NCBI GenBank assembly: GCA_009775535.1
Contig: VSPW01000132.1
Span: 1-5,551, forward strand
Length of the DNA stretch: 5,551 bases
Origin: Muribaculaceae bacterium
Lineage (GTDB): Bacteria > Bacteroidota > Bacteroidia > Bacteroidales > Muribaculaceae
Direction: 5' to 3'
How positions within the stretch are numbered: the stretch's first letter is position 1; each line of letters opens with the position of its first letter. The notes beneath the pieces were generated by a model. It was not told where the DNA came from and did no database searches. It was given only the letters and a program-made list of their open reading frames with translations. The translations under genes were made by a program, and so were the position numbers. Positions 1-5,036 of this stretch are shown here, one piece after another.

Positions 1-1
1 G

Positions 2-202
2 CGATACTTTACCCATATCGGATTTCCCGACAGATTCACGCAGAGAATTCTCACCCAAGAGTCGGTCGGGTTTGCAGGTGTCCTTTTCTCATCGGAACAC
101 AATCAGACGTTCCGCACGGAGGGTTCGGTTGCCAAATTGGAAGGGAATCCAGCTGATAAACGCCGTTTCATGTTGAATATCGACGGAGTAAACGTGTTCT
201 AA
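2..202 (+). CDS. Unidentified protein, C-terminal part (5' end outside window)
   Basis: The reading frame is open from the left edge to a TAA at 200-202 and gives about 66 residues. It begins RYFTHIGFPDRFTQ and ends KRRFMLNIDGVNVF. No other frame here is as protein-like: frame 1 stops earlier and reads as cysteine- and proline-rich low-quality sequence. I do not recognise the family. The stretch is polar and mixed alpha/beta in character, with no signal peptide, membrane segment or catalytic motif visible. The stop is suspicious, because the same frame continues without interruption for 28 codons after it (separate entry), as if one codon of a longer gene had mutated. A gene decayed by a nonsense mutation, or one from a mobile element, is possible, but the sequence shown does not decide between these. 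Confidence 0.5.
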   Translation, partial: RYFTHIGFPDRFTQRILTQESVGFAGVLFSSEHNQTFRTEGSVAKLEGNPADKRRFMLNIDGVNVF

Positions 203-289
203 TGGTTCCGCAACATGGCTCGCAAATTCCTTGATAAACTCGGCCTCCAACCCAGAGAACCGAAGCAATCCCGCGGACGGTCAATGTAA
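203..289 (+). other. Open in-frame extension after the TAA at 200-202 (possible decayed gene end)
   Basis: Read in the frame of the preceding gene, this stretch encodes 28 residues starting WFRNMARKFLDKLG and ending in a basic, proline-containing tail, then TAA at 287-289. The join would read NVF-[stop]-WFRNM. A single change of the TAA to GAA would give a smooth FEWFR. Amphipathic helix followed by a basic tail is a credible protein C-terminus, and the terminator-like hairpin lies ten bases after this second stop. I infer that 287-289 was the ancestral stop and that 200-202 is a nonsense mutation or a sequencing error. Programmed readthrough is less likely. Confidence 0.4.
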
Positions 290-298
290 TATATAAAT

Positions 299-331
299 CC
301 ACCGAGAGAGAACTGCAATCTTTCTCGGTGG
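299..331. terminator. Hairpin terminator between converging genes
   Basis: The arms CCACCGAGA (299-307) and TCTCGGTGG (323-331) pair perfectly. The stem extends inward through a G-U and three further pairs (308-311 with 319-322), giving 13 pairs around a seven-base loop. The hairpin lies ten bases after the second stop of the left gene and 54 bases beyond the stop of the leftward receptor gene. On the minus strand the bases after the stem read ATTTATATATTA. On the plus strand they read ATAATAATAT. Neither is a classic T-run, so it could serve either or both genes. Confidence 0.6.
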
Positions 332-385
332 ATAATAATATCTATCCGTGATTACTCCGTTTAGACTGGAAATTTAGACACATCG

Positions 386-2479
386 TTATTTCAAGATAGC
401 AGAACCTGCCGTGCCAGAGCCGGACATTTCGTTTTTGCGCTGAACCTTTTTACCATAGCCAACTGTATAGGTGACAGAGATCGTGTATCGCGCATGGTGT
501 TGAGTGCCGAATGTGGTACGGTCAAAACTGTAATACTCGCTTGTCAATGACTCTTTGTAGTCATCCCATGATGTATGGAAGAAATTATATGCTGACGCGC
601 TGATATTCCATGCACCTTTGCCCCAACCGATTTGTAGTTGATATTTTGACGGCGTTCTGCTAATTATTCCGCTGTGATCCTGCTGGTATTTACTCGGGGT
701 CATATACCATCCGAAGAAATAGAAATTTCCTAAATAGTAGGTAAGTTGCGCGGTACAAGTCAGCTGATTGTTGCTCCAAGCATAATCCCCGGTGGTTTTT
801 CGCATCCAAAATTGAGGACGCAGTTTCGCTATCAGTTTACCTCCAAAGAATTTACCTGTAGCACTCATTCCAATGTAATCGCTGAAATAATCGCCGCCGT
901 TGAAATATTGGCGCAGCATTGTTCCGTCAGGACCTGTAGGCGAATAGAGCGTCACACATCGGTCTTTGATATAACCGAAATATGCATCGGCATTCAGTTG
1001 CCATTTGTTATTAGGCAGCCAAGTATATGAAAGCATTCCGTTTGTGTATTTGTAATCCTTCAATTCCGGCGTTCCACGATACCACATCAATTCATCCTGT
1101 TGGAGCATATTGGGGCTTTTCTGTGATGCGCTTGGAAACATCGAACCGTAGTTGGCTGTGAAATAAATCTGATTCTTATCATTCGGCGACCATGTGGCGT
1201 TGATATTCGTCTGCGGAAAATTGTTGTCAGCCTTTATCCCGGAAATTCTATTCGTTTCCCATATCCATGCCAACGACGCTCCCACATTCCATTTTTCATT
1301 AAAGATGTGCTGGTAGTTTTGTCCAAGGAAATATATTCCCACATCATATTTCTGCTTTGACGGAGAATTGCCCAAATAGTTGATTAAATTCCAATCATGC
1401 TGTACTCCAAAGTTTGTGAAGAATTGGTTTGCTTTGTTGGGATTCCAGTTCAAGTGAAGATAAGTGACGTATTTATGCACATCTTCTTTCGCGTTATTGA
1501 TTATTGTCAGTCCGTCAAGAATGGAGTAATTTGAGTTGGAAGTGTTCCTGCCGTATGTATAGCTTGCTTCCACATTAAGAGCCGCCCATTGAGAAAGTTT
1601 GAAATAATAATTACCGTTATATCTCAGTGCCCAATCCTTTGAAGAAGCAACCGTAGATGATTCCAATATCGGGAATAGGTCAGATGAATAAGACAACCCG
1701 CTATTCAAATTATTATGCGGAATATTCGTCAAGCTGTATGCTATACGGTTTGAAATCTGGATATGGTCAGTATTATATAATGCCCGGAGGCTAAAATCAT
1801 TACTATTGTTGCGATAAAGACTTGATTTTGTTTCGGATGTCCGTGTTATTGATTGAGGGCCGCTTCCATGGAAATCTATAAACTTGAAACTCTCTACCGA
1901 GTTTTGCCCCATATGCCGATTGGTAAGATAAATTTCGTCGGCATATACATCAAATGTCATTCGTTTATATGCCATCTTGGAATATAGTTCCCCTTCTGTC
2001 CTATTGACACCAAACCACTTGTTGGCATTGATTTTGGTATATCCTCCCCACTCATATTTTTGCATCACGAAATTGACAGCGTATTTGGCCCCTTGAAAAC
2101 GGACATCTGACGGATGCTGATAATACTCGACCTTTTTTACATCCTGAGTTTTCATACCCTTTAAGTCCTCTGATGTAGCAGGAACATAGTCAATGAAAAT
2201 TGATACATTCTGTCCATGTGCTGTTTTCACAGCCTGACTTACCGGGTCAACATCAATTTGTGGTATTGACATTTGAGAAAGAAGTGCAACCGCGTTTTGG
2301 GCAGCGTTCTTTTGGCGTGCCATAGGAATATATGTGGAGACCTCTGCGTTGATTCTTTGGTTGGCAGCTTCGACTACAACCTCATTGAGTTCTTGCGCCT
2401 TTATAGTGTCTTGAATCTCCTGGGCCGCTGCCATTCCCACACCAAGAAACATGAGTGTTAAAGTGGTAATAAATTTCAT
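386..2479 (-). CDS. Outer-membrane beta-barrel receptor, TonB-dependent receptor type
   Basis: A 697-residue protein, complete at both ends. Residues 1-19 form a signal peptide (Lys-2, hydrophobic core, cleavage after MAAA before QE). Residues 30-38 read ELNEVVVEA, like the segment that opens the plug in Bacteroidetes receptors. Residues 40-140 look like a compact plug: VSIFIDYVP, the spaced LKGMKTQDVKKVEYY, and FQGAKYAVNFVMQK, matching the usual pattern of G-x-x-IxIDG, IexIEvi and GGxINIxxK. From about 145 onward, alternating aromatic strands such as YTKINANKWFG fit a barrel. The last strand is near 663-675 (ARYTISVTYTVGY), followed by a basic and glycine/serine-rich tail. The usual N-terminal carboxypeptidase-like domain is missing, and no SusD-type partner is adjacent, so the substrate cannot be inferred. 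The closest description is the outer-membrane beta-barrel (OMP_b-brl_3-like) branch. The start fits the signal peptide and the -7 element 27 bases upstream. Confidence 0.85.
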   Translation of the reverse strand: MKFITTLTLMFLGVGMAAAQEIQDTIKAQELNEVVVEAANQRINAEVSTYIPMARQKNAAQNAVALLSQMSIPQIDVDPVSQAVKTAHGQNVSIFIDYVPATSEDLKGMKTQDVKKVEYYQHPSDVRFQGAKYAVNFVMQKYEWGGYTKINANKWFGVNRTEGELYSKMAYKRMTFDVYADEIYLTNRHMGQNSVESFKFIDFHGSGPQSITRTSETKSSLYRNNSNDFSLRALYNTDHIQISNRIAYSLTNIPHNNLNSGLSYSSDLFPILESSTVASSKDWALRYNGNYYFKLSQWAALNVEASYTYGRNTSNSNYSILDGLTIINNAKEDVHKYVTYLHLNWNPNKANQFFTNFGVQHDWNLINYLGNSPSKQKYDVGIYFLGQNYQHIFNEKWNVGASLAWIWETNRISGIKADNNFPQTNINATWSPNDKNQIYFTANYGSMFPSASQKSPNMLQQDELMWYRGTPELKDYKYTNGMLSYTWLPNNKWQLNADAYFGYIKDRCVTLYSPTGPDGTMLRQYFNGGDYFSDYIGMSATGKFFGGKLIAKLRPQFWMRKTTGDYAWSNNQLTCTAQLTYYLGNFYFFGWYMTPSKYQQDHSGIISRTPSKYQLQIGWGKGAWNISASAYNFFHTSWDDYKESLTSEYYSFDRTTFGTQHHARYTISVTYTVGYGKKVQRKNEMSGSGTAGSAILK

Positions 2480-2505
2480 GCGAGTTGTTTTTATGATTGA
2501 TAATG

Positions 2506-2513
2506 CAAAATTA
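2506..2513 (-). promoter_or_regulatory. Bacteroidetes -7 promoter element of the receptor gene
   Basis: Read on the minus strand this is TAATTTTG, a perfect match to TAnnTTTG, the -7 consensus for the primary sigma factor of Bacteroidetes. It lies 26 bases before the ATG at 2479-2477 and predicts a transcript start near 2499 with a leader of about 20 bases, which is A-rich (AAAAACAACTCGC) and lacks a Shine-Dalgarno sequence. There is no TTTG at the usual -33 spacing. That position falls inside the dyad at 2521-2542, so the promoter may depend on a regulator. Confidence 0.6.
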
Positions 2514-2520
2514 CAGTTCC

Positions 2521-2542
2521 TGGGTTATTCATGCCATACCCA
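2521..2542. promoter_or_regulatory. Dyad-symmetric candidate operator upstream of the receptor gene
   Basis: The sequence has the form TGGGT-N4-CATG-N4-ACCCA, with 14 of 22 positions symmetric about the centre of CATG. It sits just upstream of the -7 element and covers the expected -33 region. That is where a dimeric activator or repressor would bind. The pattern is seen directly; the function is inferred. Confidence 0.35.
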
Positions 2543-2588
2543 AAAGTATATATTTCAATCATTGGCTCTATGATTGCGATAACCAACA

Positions 2589-2762
2589 AAGAAAACGTGA
2601 GCCAACTATGCCACGTCATAAGTCGGAGGTCGTAGGAATAACCTTAATCCAAAGATGTGGGAATAGCAGCCCACGCTATACGCGTGAGAACCACTATGCC
2701 TACTCTCGGATTAGTCTTGAATTTCCTACGTTCCCGACTACGAGAAAAGCATAACGCTTCTT
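2589..2762 (-). ncRNA. Candidate structured RNA with 6S-like rod fold
   Basis: The segment folds back on itself over about 160-170 bases. Pairings in order from the outside are AAGAA (2589-2593) with TTCTT (2758-2762), or alternatively GAGC (2599-2602) with GCTT (2756-2759); TATGC (2607-2611) with GCATA (2749-2753); AGTCGG (2621-2626) with CCGACT (2734-2739); CGTAGGAA (2631-2638) with TTCCTACG (2723-2730); TTAATCC (2644-2650) with GGATTAG (2708-2714); GTGG (2657-2660) with CCAC (2691-2694); and CACGC (2672-2676) with GCGTG (2682-2686) at the tip. About 39 pairs are interrupted by small internal loops, plus one lopsided bubble of 6 and 13 bases (2651-2656, 2695-2707). A rod of 160-200 bases with an open bubble is the shape of 6S RNA, which binds RNA polymerase. 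The minus strand is favoured by a consensus -7 element at 2806-2813 and by the run TTTTCTTTGTT read leftward from 2595 to 2585. The plus strand cannot be excluded. A miniature mobile element or another rod-like RNA is the main alternative. Confidence 0.45.
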
Positions 2763-2784
2763 GATTTACCAATATGTCGTGAAC

Positions 2785-2796
2785 TGACCGAGGTCA
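2785..2796. repeat. Short palindrome TGACC-GA-GGTCA
   Basis: Perfect five-base arms (2785-2789 and 2792-2796) separated by two bases. The palindrome lies just downstream of the predicted leftward transcript start near 2799, so it could be an operator or a small hairpin at the RNA 5' end. A repeat of this length can also arise by chance. Confidence 0.3.
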
Positions 2797-2805
2797 ATCC
2801 GACTG

Positions 2806-2813
2806 CAAAATTA
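2806..2813 (-). promoter_or_regulatory. Bacteroidetes -7 promoter element, probably for the candidate RNA
   Basis: The minus strand reads TAATTTTG, a perfect TAnnTTTG, followed by CA exactly as at the other two promoters in this window. It predicts leftward transcription from about 2799, and the first structure reached is the candidate RNA at 2762-2589. No clear -33 TTTG is present at the usual spacing. Confidence 0.5.
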
Positions 2814-2847
2814 GCGATTTATTCTCAATGACCTGCCATTCAGACAC

Positions 2848-2859
2848 CCAAATCTTTGG
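2848..2859. repeat. Short palindrome CCAAA-TC-TTTGG
   Basis: Perfect five-base arms around two bases, about 35-50 bases upstream of the leftward -7 element at 2806-2813. The position would suit an upstream regulator site, but nothing else supports that. Confidence 0.25.
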
Positions 2860-2951
2860 CAACTCACCGAAAAAGAATCGCATTAAATATAACTAACGCC
2901 CCTTAAAAATCCTAAAATCGAGCCTCCCGTTTTCTATTTATCCAACTAATT

Positions 2952-2970
2952 AGTACACCATCAGTACACC
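2952..2970. repeat. Tandem direct repeat of AGTACACC, 11-base period
   Basis: AGTACACC occurs at 2952-2959 and again at 2963-2970, with three bases between the copies. The 11-base period places both copies on the same face of the helix, as expected of paired protein-binding sites. It lies 55-73 bases upstream of the acetyltransferase start. Recombinase arm-type sites also look like this, but no integrase gene is present. Confidence 0.4.
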
Positions 2971-2979
2971 GCTAAATTT

Positions 2980-3007
2980 ATAACTATCTGATATTGTGTA
3001 TAGTTAT
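2980..3007. repeat. Inverted repeat ATAACTAT / ATAGTTAT before the acetyltransferase
   Basis: Perfect eight-base arms at 2980-2987 and 3000-3007 flank a 12-base spacer. The repeat ends 17 bases before the ATG at 3025. It may be an operator or a leader hairpin. The A/T-rich arms make a stable terminator unlikely. Confidence 0.4.
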
Positions 3008-3024
3008 CTCGCATAACGGAAGAT

Positions 3025-3405
3025 ATGGTATGCCGGTATATCGATGATGGCAAACTATACGTGGCGTCAGTCTGTGGAGTTGACATTGCTGTATGCCTGG
3101 TAACGGATCACAGCCCGGAAACAGTCGAGATAAAGGACATCGCCGTCATACCTTCCCGCCAAAGGATGGGATACGGACGCGAATTCCTTTACTGGATACA
3201 CCACCGGTATGGAGGACGCAAGATAATAGTCGGAACAGGCGAAGTCCCGTCCACACTGGACTTATACCGCTCATGCGGATACACATACTCCCACCGTATC
3301 CCTAATTTCTTCACCGACAACTACGACCACCCTATCATTGAGGACGGTATGGCTCTCAAAGACATGGTATACCTCACCCGTACAGCCGACCATAGCCACA
3401 AATAG
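3025..3405 (+). CDS. GNAT-family N-acetyltransferase, apparently short at the N-terminus
   Basis: A 126-residue protein with the GNAT fold, which transfers an acetyl group from acetyl-CoA to an amine, presumably in the cytoplasm. Beta strands LYVASVCG (11-18) and VEIKDIAVIP (34-43) lead into the acetyl-CoA pyrophosphate loop QRMGYG (46-51), the Q/R-x-x-G-x-G/A signature of motif A. Later come IIVGTGEVPSTLDLYRSCGY (67-86), where the LYRSCGY segment is the typical family end of motif B, and NFFTDNYDHPIIEDGMALKDMVYL, resembling YvbK-like acetyltransferases that have a similar F-x-x-x-Y...I-x-x-x-G-x-x-x-x-D-M-V-x-L tail. Such proteins usually have some 20-30 more residues before the YVA strand. 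Here the frame upstream is open only back to a TAG at 3001-3003, with no usable start, though LSRITED just before the ATG still looks protein-like. The gene may be 5'-truncated. The substrate is unknown. GGAAG lies only two bases from the ATG, too close for a standard ribosome site. Confidence 0.85.
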   Translation: MVCRYIDDGKLYVASVCGVDIAVCLVTDHSPETVEIKDIAVIPSRQRMGYGREFLYWIHHRYGGRKIIVGTGEVPSTLDLYRSCGYTYSHRIPNFFTDNYDHPIIEDGMALKDMVYLTRTADHSHK

Positions 3406-3482
3406 CCCCATCCCTACCGAAACCACCGTTTTTACCGCCAGATACCAAAAACAAAAGAGGTTTAAGGTTTGTTATAAAGTAA

Positions 3483-3496
3483 ATTCCGCAAGGAAT
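3483..3496 (+). promoter_or_regulatory. Small hairpin with GCAA tetraloop in the leader of the HdeD-like gene
   Basis: ATTCC and GGAAT form a five-pair stem closed by GCAA, a GNRA-type stable tetraloop, 45 bases before the ATG at 3541. It could stabilise the leader or be a protein-binding palindrome. No T-run follows, so it is not a terminator. A loose -7-like TAAGGTTTG at 3463-3471 carries one base too many in its spacer and is only a weak promoter candidate. Confidence 0.3.
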
Positions 3497-3540
3497 GGAC
3501 TTGAATAACTCACTTCATCTATTTATAAAACTCAATTGTT

Positions 3541-4092
3541 ATGAAAGCTATTAATTTCAGCTATTTAGGACAGTCCCGCTATTGGTGGGCAGTCCTGTTG
3601 GTAGGCATCCTGCTTGTCATCGGAGGATTTACATACTGGTTCTTCCCTGAAGCCGGATACGCGATCGCATCACAGATTTTCGGTTGGCTTCTTATCCTTG
3701 CCGGCATAGTCCAGCTATGCGTATCAGCCGGCCAGAACCGCCCTCGCGGATGGGGATGGTGGCTCGCCGGAGGTGTCATCGACATCTTCATCGGATTCAT
3801 GCTCGTACGCAGCATTATCCTATCCGAAATGGTATTCCCCTATTTCCTCGCCTTCGTATTTATCTTCTGGGGAATTGAAGCCCTCATAAGGGCATGCAAC
3901 CGCAGCGGAAAATACTGGTGGCTGGGCATCATCAACGGCATCCTGTTATGCCTTATCGGATTCTTCTTTATGGAAGCCGGATGGGTACAGAACATGATGA
4001 TGGTGTCATTCCTGACCTCAATTGCATTCATCTACTGGGGATTCACCGTAGCTATGGTATCATACGAAATGCGTCCTACCATCGAAGAATAG
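3541..4092 (+). CDS. HdeD/DUF308-family six-helix membrane protein
   Basis: A 183-residue, strongly hydrophobic protein. Six membrane helices can be placed at about 15-34, 41-63, 71-89, 97-117, 126-144 and 149-172, with short polar turns such as GQNRPRG (64-70) and NRSGKY (120-125). The three repeated helix pairs each begin with a tryptophan-rich start (YWWAVLL, GWGWWLAGG, KYWWLGIING) and carry glycine-rich faces (GILLVIGG, GIINGILLCLIG), the repeat pattern of HdeD-like proteins. HdeD in E. coli is tied to acid resistance at high cell density; in Bacteroidales the role is not established. The length matches the family, and the start is chosen because the helices begin shortly after it and an upstream A/T-rich leader is typical. 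It is followed by a strong terminator 39 bases beyond its stop, so it appears to be a single-gene unit, with the acetyltransferase 135 bases upstream possibly sharing a transcript. Confidence 0.85.
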   Translation: MKAINFSYLGQSRYWWAVLLVGILLVIGGFTYWFFPEAGYAIASQIFGWLLILAGIVQLCVSAGQNRPRGWGWWLAGGVIDIFIGFMLVRSIILSEMVFPYFLAFVFIFWGIEALIRACNRSGKYWWLGIINGILLCLIGFFFMEAGWVQNMMMVSFLTSIAFIYWGFTVAMVSYEMRPTIEE

Positions 4093-4131
4093 ACGATACC
4101 CTGCAACCTGAAATTACAACACATAGGTTAA

Positions 4132-4175
4132 AGGCATCCTCCCCGAGGCAAATGGGGAGGATGCCTCATTTTTTT
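4132..4175 (+). terminator. Intrinsic terminator after the HdeD-like gene
   Basis: A perfect 13-pair stem (AGGCATCCTCCCC at 4132-4144 with GGGGAGGATGCCT at 4154-4166), a nine-base loop, then CA and seven T residues at 4169-4175. This is a textbook rho-independent terminator. The loop segment GAGGCA (4145-4150) could instead pair with TGCCTC (4162-4167), but that alternative stem is much shorter. Confidence 0.92.
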
Positions 4176-4209
4176 ACATTAGTCATACCATAAATGCCGA
4201 TAAAATTCG

Positions 4210-4217
4210 TAATTTTG
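4210..4217 (+). promoter_or_regulatory. Bacteroidetes -7 promoter element of efp
   Basis: TAATTTTG matches TAnnTTTG perfectly, with the following CA shared with the two leftward promoters. The predicted transcript start is near 4224, leaving an A/T-rich leader of about 77 bases before the ATG at 4301. No TTTG stands at the usual -33 spacing. It lies directly after the HdeD-gene terminator, so efp has its own transcription start. Confidence 0.65.
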
Positions 4218-4300
4218 CACTTTAATTGCTGGTATATGCACTGCAACATCGCATCATAACAGACACATAAACATATTAATATAATATCAAATACCATTTT

Positions 4301-4864
4301 ATGGCAACTACTGCAGATTTTAAGAACGGAATGTGCCTCGATATCGACGGCAACTACTTCTTCATCGTTGAATTCCTCCACGTGAAACCTGGTAAAGGCG
4401 CGGATTACGTACGCACAAAGCTCAAGAACGTAAAGACAGGCCGCGTCCTCGACAAACCATGGAACTCAGGCGTGAAAGTAAACGAAGTACGCATAGAACG
4501 CCGCCCGTATCAGTACCTTTACAAAGACGACATGGGCTACAACTTCATGCACACCGAAACATTTGAACAGGTTGCACTTCCTGGAGAAGGCATCGATGGT
4601 GTAGAGTTCCTGAAAGAGGGCGACATCTGTGAAGCCATGGTACACGCCGCATCCGACACAATCCTGACATGCGAGATGCCGATCAACGTTGTACTTGAGA
4701 TTACATACACCGAACCGGGAATCAAAGGCGACACCGCAACCAACACCCTCAAGCCCGCAACACTTGAGACAGGCGCTGAGATACGCGTTCCTCTCTTCTG
4801 CAACATCGGCGACAAGGTGCGTGTAGACACCCGCACAGGCAGCTACGTTGAGCGCGTTAAATAA
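4301..4864 (+). CDS. efp: Translation elongation factor P
   Basis: A full-length 187-residue EF-P. This cytoplasmic factor binds between the P and E sites of a ribosome stalled on consecutive prolines and promotes peptide bond formation. Domain I (about 1-63) carries the loop VKPGKGADYVR (28-38); Lys-32 stands where E. coli has the modified Lys-34. Domain II (about 65-127) includes RRPYQYLYKDD, and domain III (about 128-187) ends in IRVPLFCNIGDKVRVDTRTGSYVERV, whose pattern VP-x-x-hydrophobic-x-x-GD is the family signature. Because the tip residue is lysine, an EarP-type rhamnosylated arginine is excluded; no modifying enzyme is encoded nearby, so the modification state is unknown. The start is fixed by the conserved MATTADFKNG. 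The leader TTAATATAATATCAAATACC lacks a Shine-Dalgarno sequence, as is usual in this phylum. The gene is flanked by its own promoter and a terminator. Confidence 0.98.
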   Translation: MATTADFKNGMCLDIDGNYFFIVEFLHVKPGKGADYVRTKLKNVKTGRVLDKPWNSGVKVNEVRIERRPYQYLYKDDMGYNFMHTETFEQVALPGEGIDGVEFLKEGDICEAMVHAASDTILTCEMPINVVLEITYTEPGIKGDTATNTLKPATLETGAEIRVPLFCNIGDKVRVDTRTGSYVERVK

Positions 4865-4890
4865 TACGGCCAACCATCACTGACATTATA

Positions 4891-4923
4891 GGCCGGGGCA
4901 TATTGCTCCGGCCTTCTTATATT
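4891..4923 (+). terminator. Intrinsic terminator after efp
   Basis: GGCCGGGGCA (4891-4900) pairs with TGCTCCGGCC (4904-4913), ten pairs including one G-U, around a three-base loop, followed by TTCTTATATT. It lies 27 bases after the efp stop codon. Confidence 0.85.
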
Positions 4924-4974
4924 ATCATATTCCGCATATTTCAAGGCCCGCCCCAACACATGTTGCACACAATA

Positions 4975-5008
4975 AACAGCCCTTGCCAAAAAAACGGCAA
5001 GGGCTGTT
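4975..5008 (-). terminator. Intrinsic terminator of the leftward DUF5723-like gene
   Basis: The arms AACAGCCCTTGCC (4975-4987) and GGCAAGGGCTGTT (4996-5008) pair perfectly over 13 bases around an eight-base loop of seven A and one C. It stands 29 bases beyond the stop of the leftward gene at 5037. Leftward, the stem runs into TTTATTG. It faces the efp terminator across about 60 bases, the usual arrangement between converging genes, and may also stop readthrough from efp. Confidence 0.8.
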
Positions 5009-5036
5009 TCAATAATATTATGCTGTTATCTACTAG

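Larger units (their letters stand above)
2480..3024. other. 545-bp intergenic region without a convincing protein gene
   Basis: This stretch separates the leftward receptor gene from the rightward acetyltransferase gene. Its open frames are short. The longest (2497-2754, plus strand) lies across a strongly self-complementary segment, has no recognisable protein character and lacks a credible start region. What it holds, from left to right: the receptor promoter and dyad, a long rod-forming segment (2589-2762) suggesting a structured RNA, short dyads at 2785-2796 and 2848-2859, a leftward -7 element at 2806-2813, an A/T-rich stretch, a direct repeat (2952-2970) and an inverted repeat (2980-3007). 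Confidence 0.7.

Noticed and set aside
746..1030. Plus-strand open frame opposite the receptor gene
   Set aside because: It is a shadow of the receptor coding sequence with no promoter or protein-family features.
2497..2754. Open frame of 85 codons on the plus strand in the intergenic gap
   Set aside because: It lies across the rod-forming segment, its composition is dictated by the stems, and it shows no domain, signal or recognisable start region.
2940..3024. Possible recombinase attachment site suggested by the AGTACACC repeats
   Set aside because: No integrase gene, tRNA end or second copy of the site is visible in the window, so only the repeat itself is reported.
4166..4381. Open frame of 71 codons on the minus strand before and into efp
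   Set aside because: It overlaps the HdeD-gene terminator, the efp promoter and the first 81 bases of efp, and its product has no protein-like conservation pattern.
4466..4873. Open frames on the minus strand opposite efp
   Set aside because: They are antisense shadows of a highly conserved housekeeping gene; efp itself is full length and certain.
4955..4966. Short palindrome CAACA-CA-TGTTG between the two facing terminators
   Set aside because: Five-base arms in a region already explained by converging terminators; it is likely to be chance.
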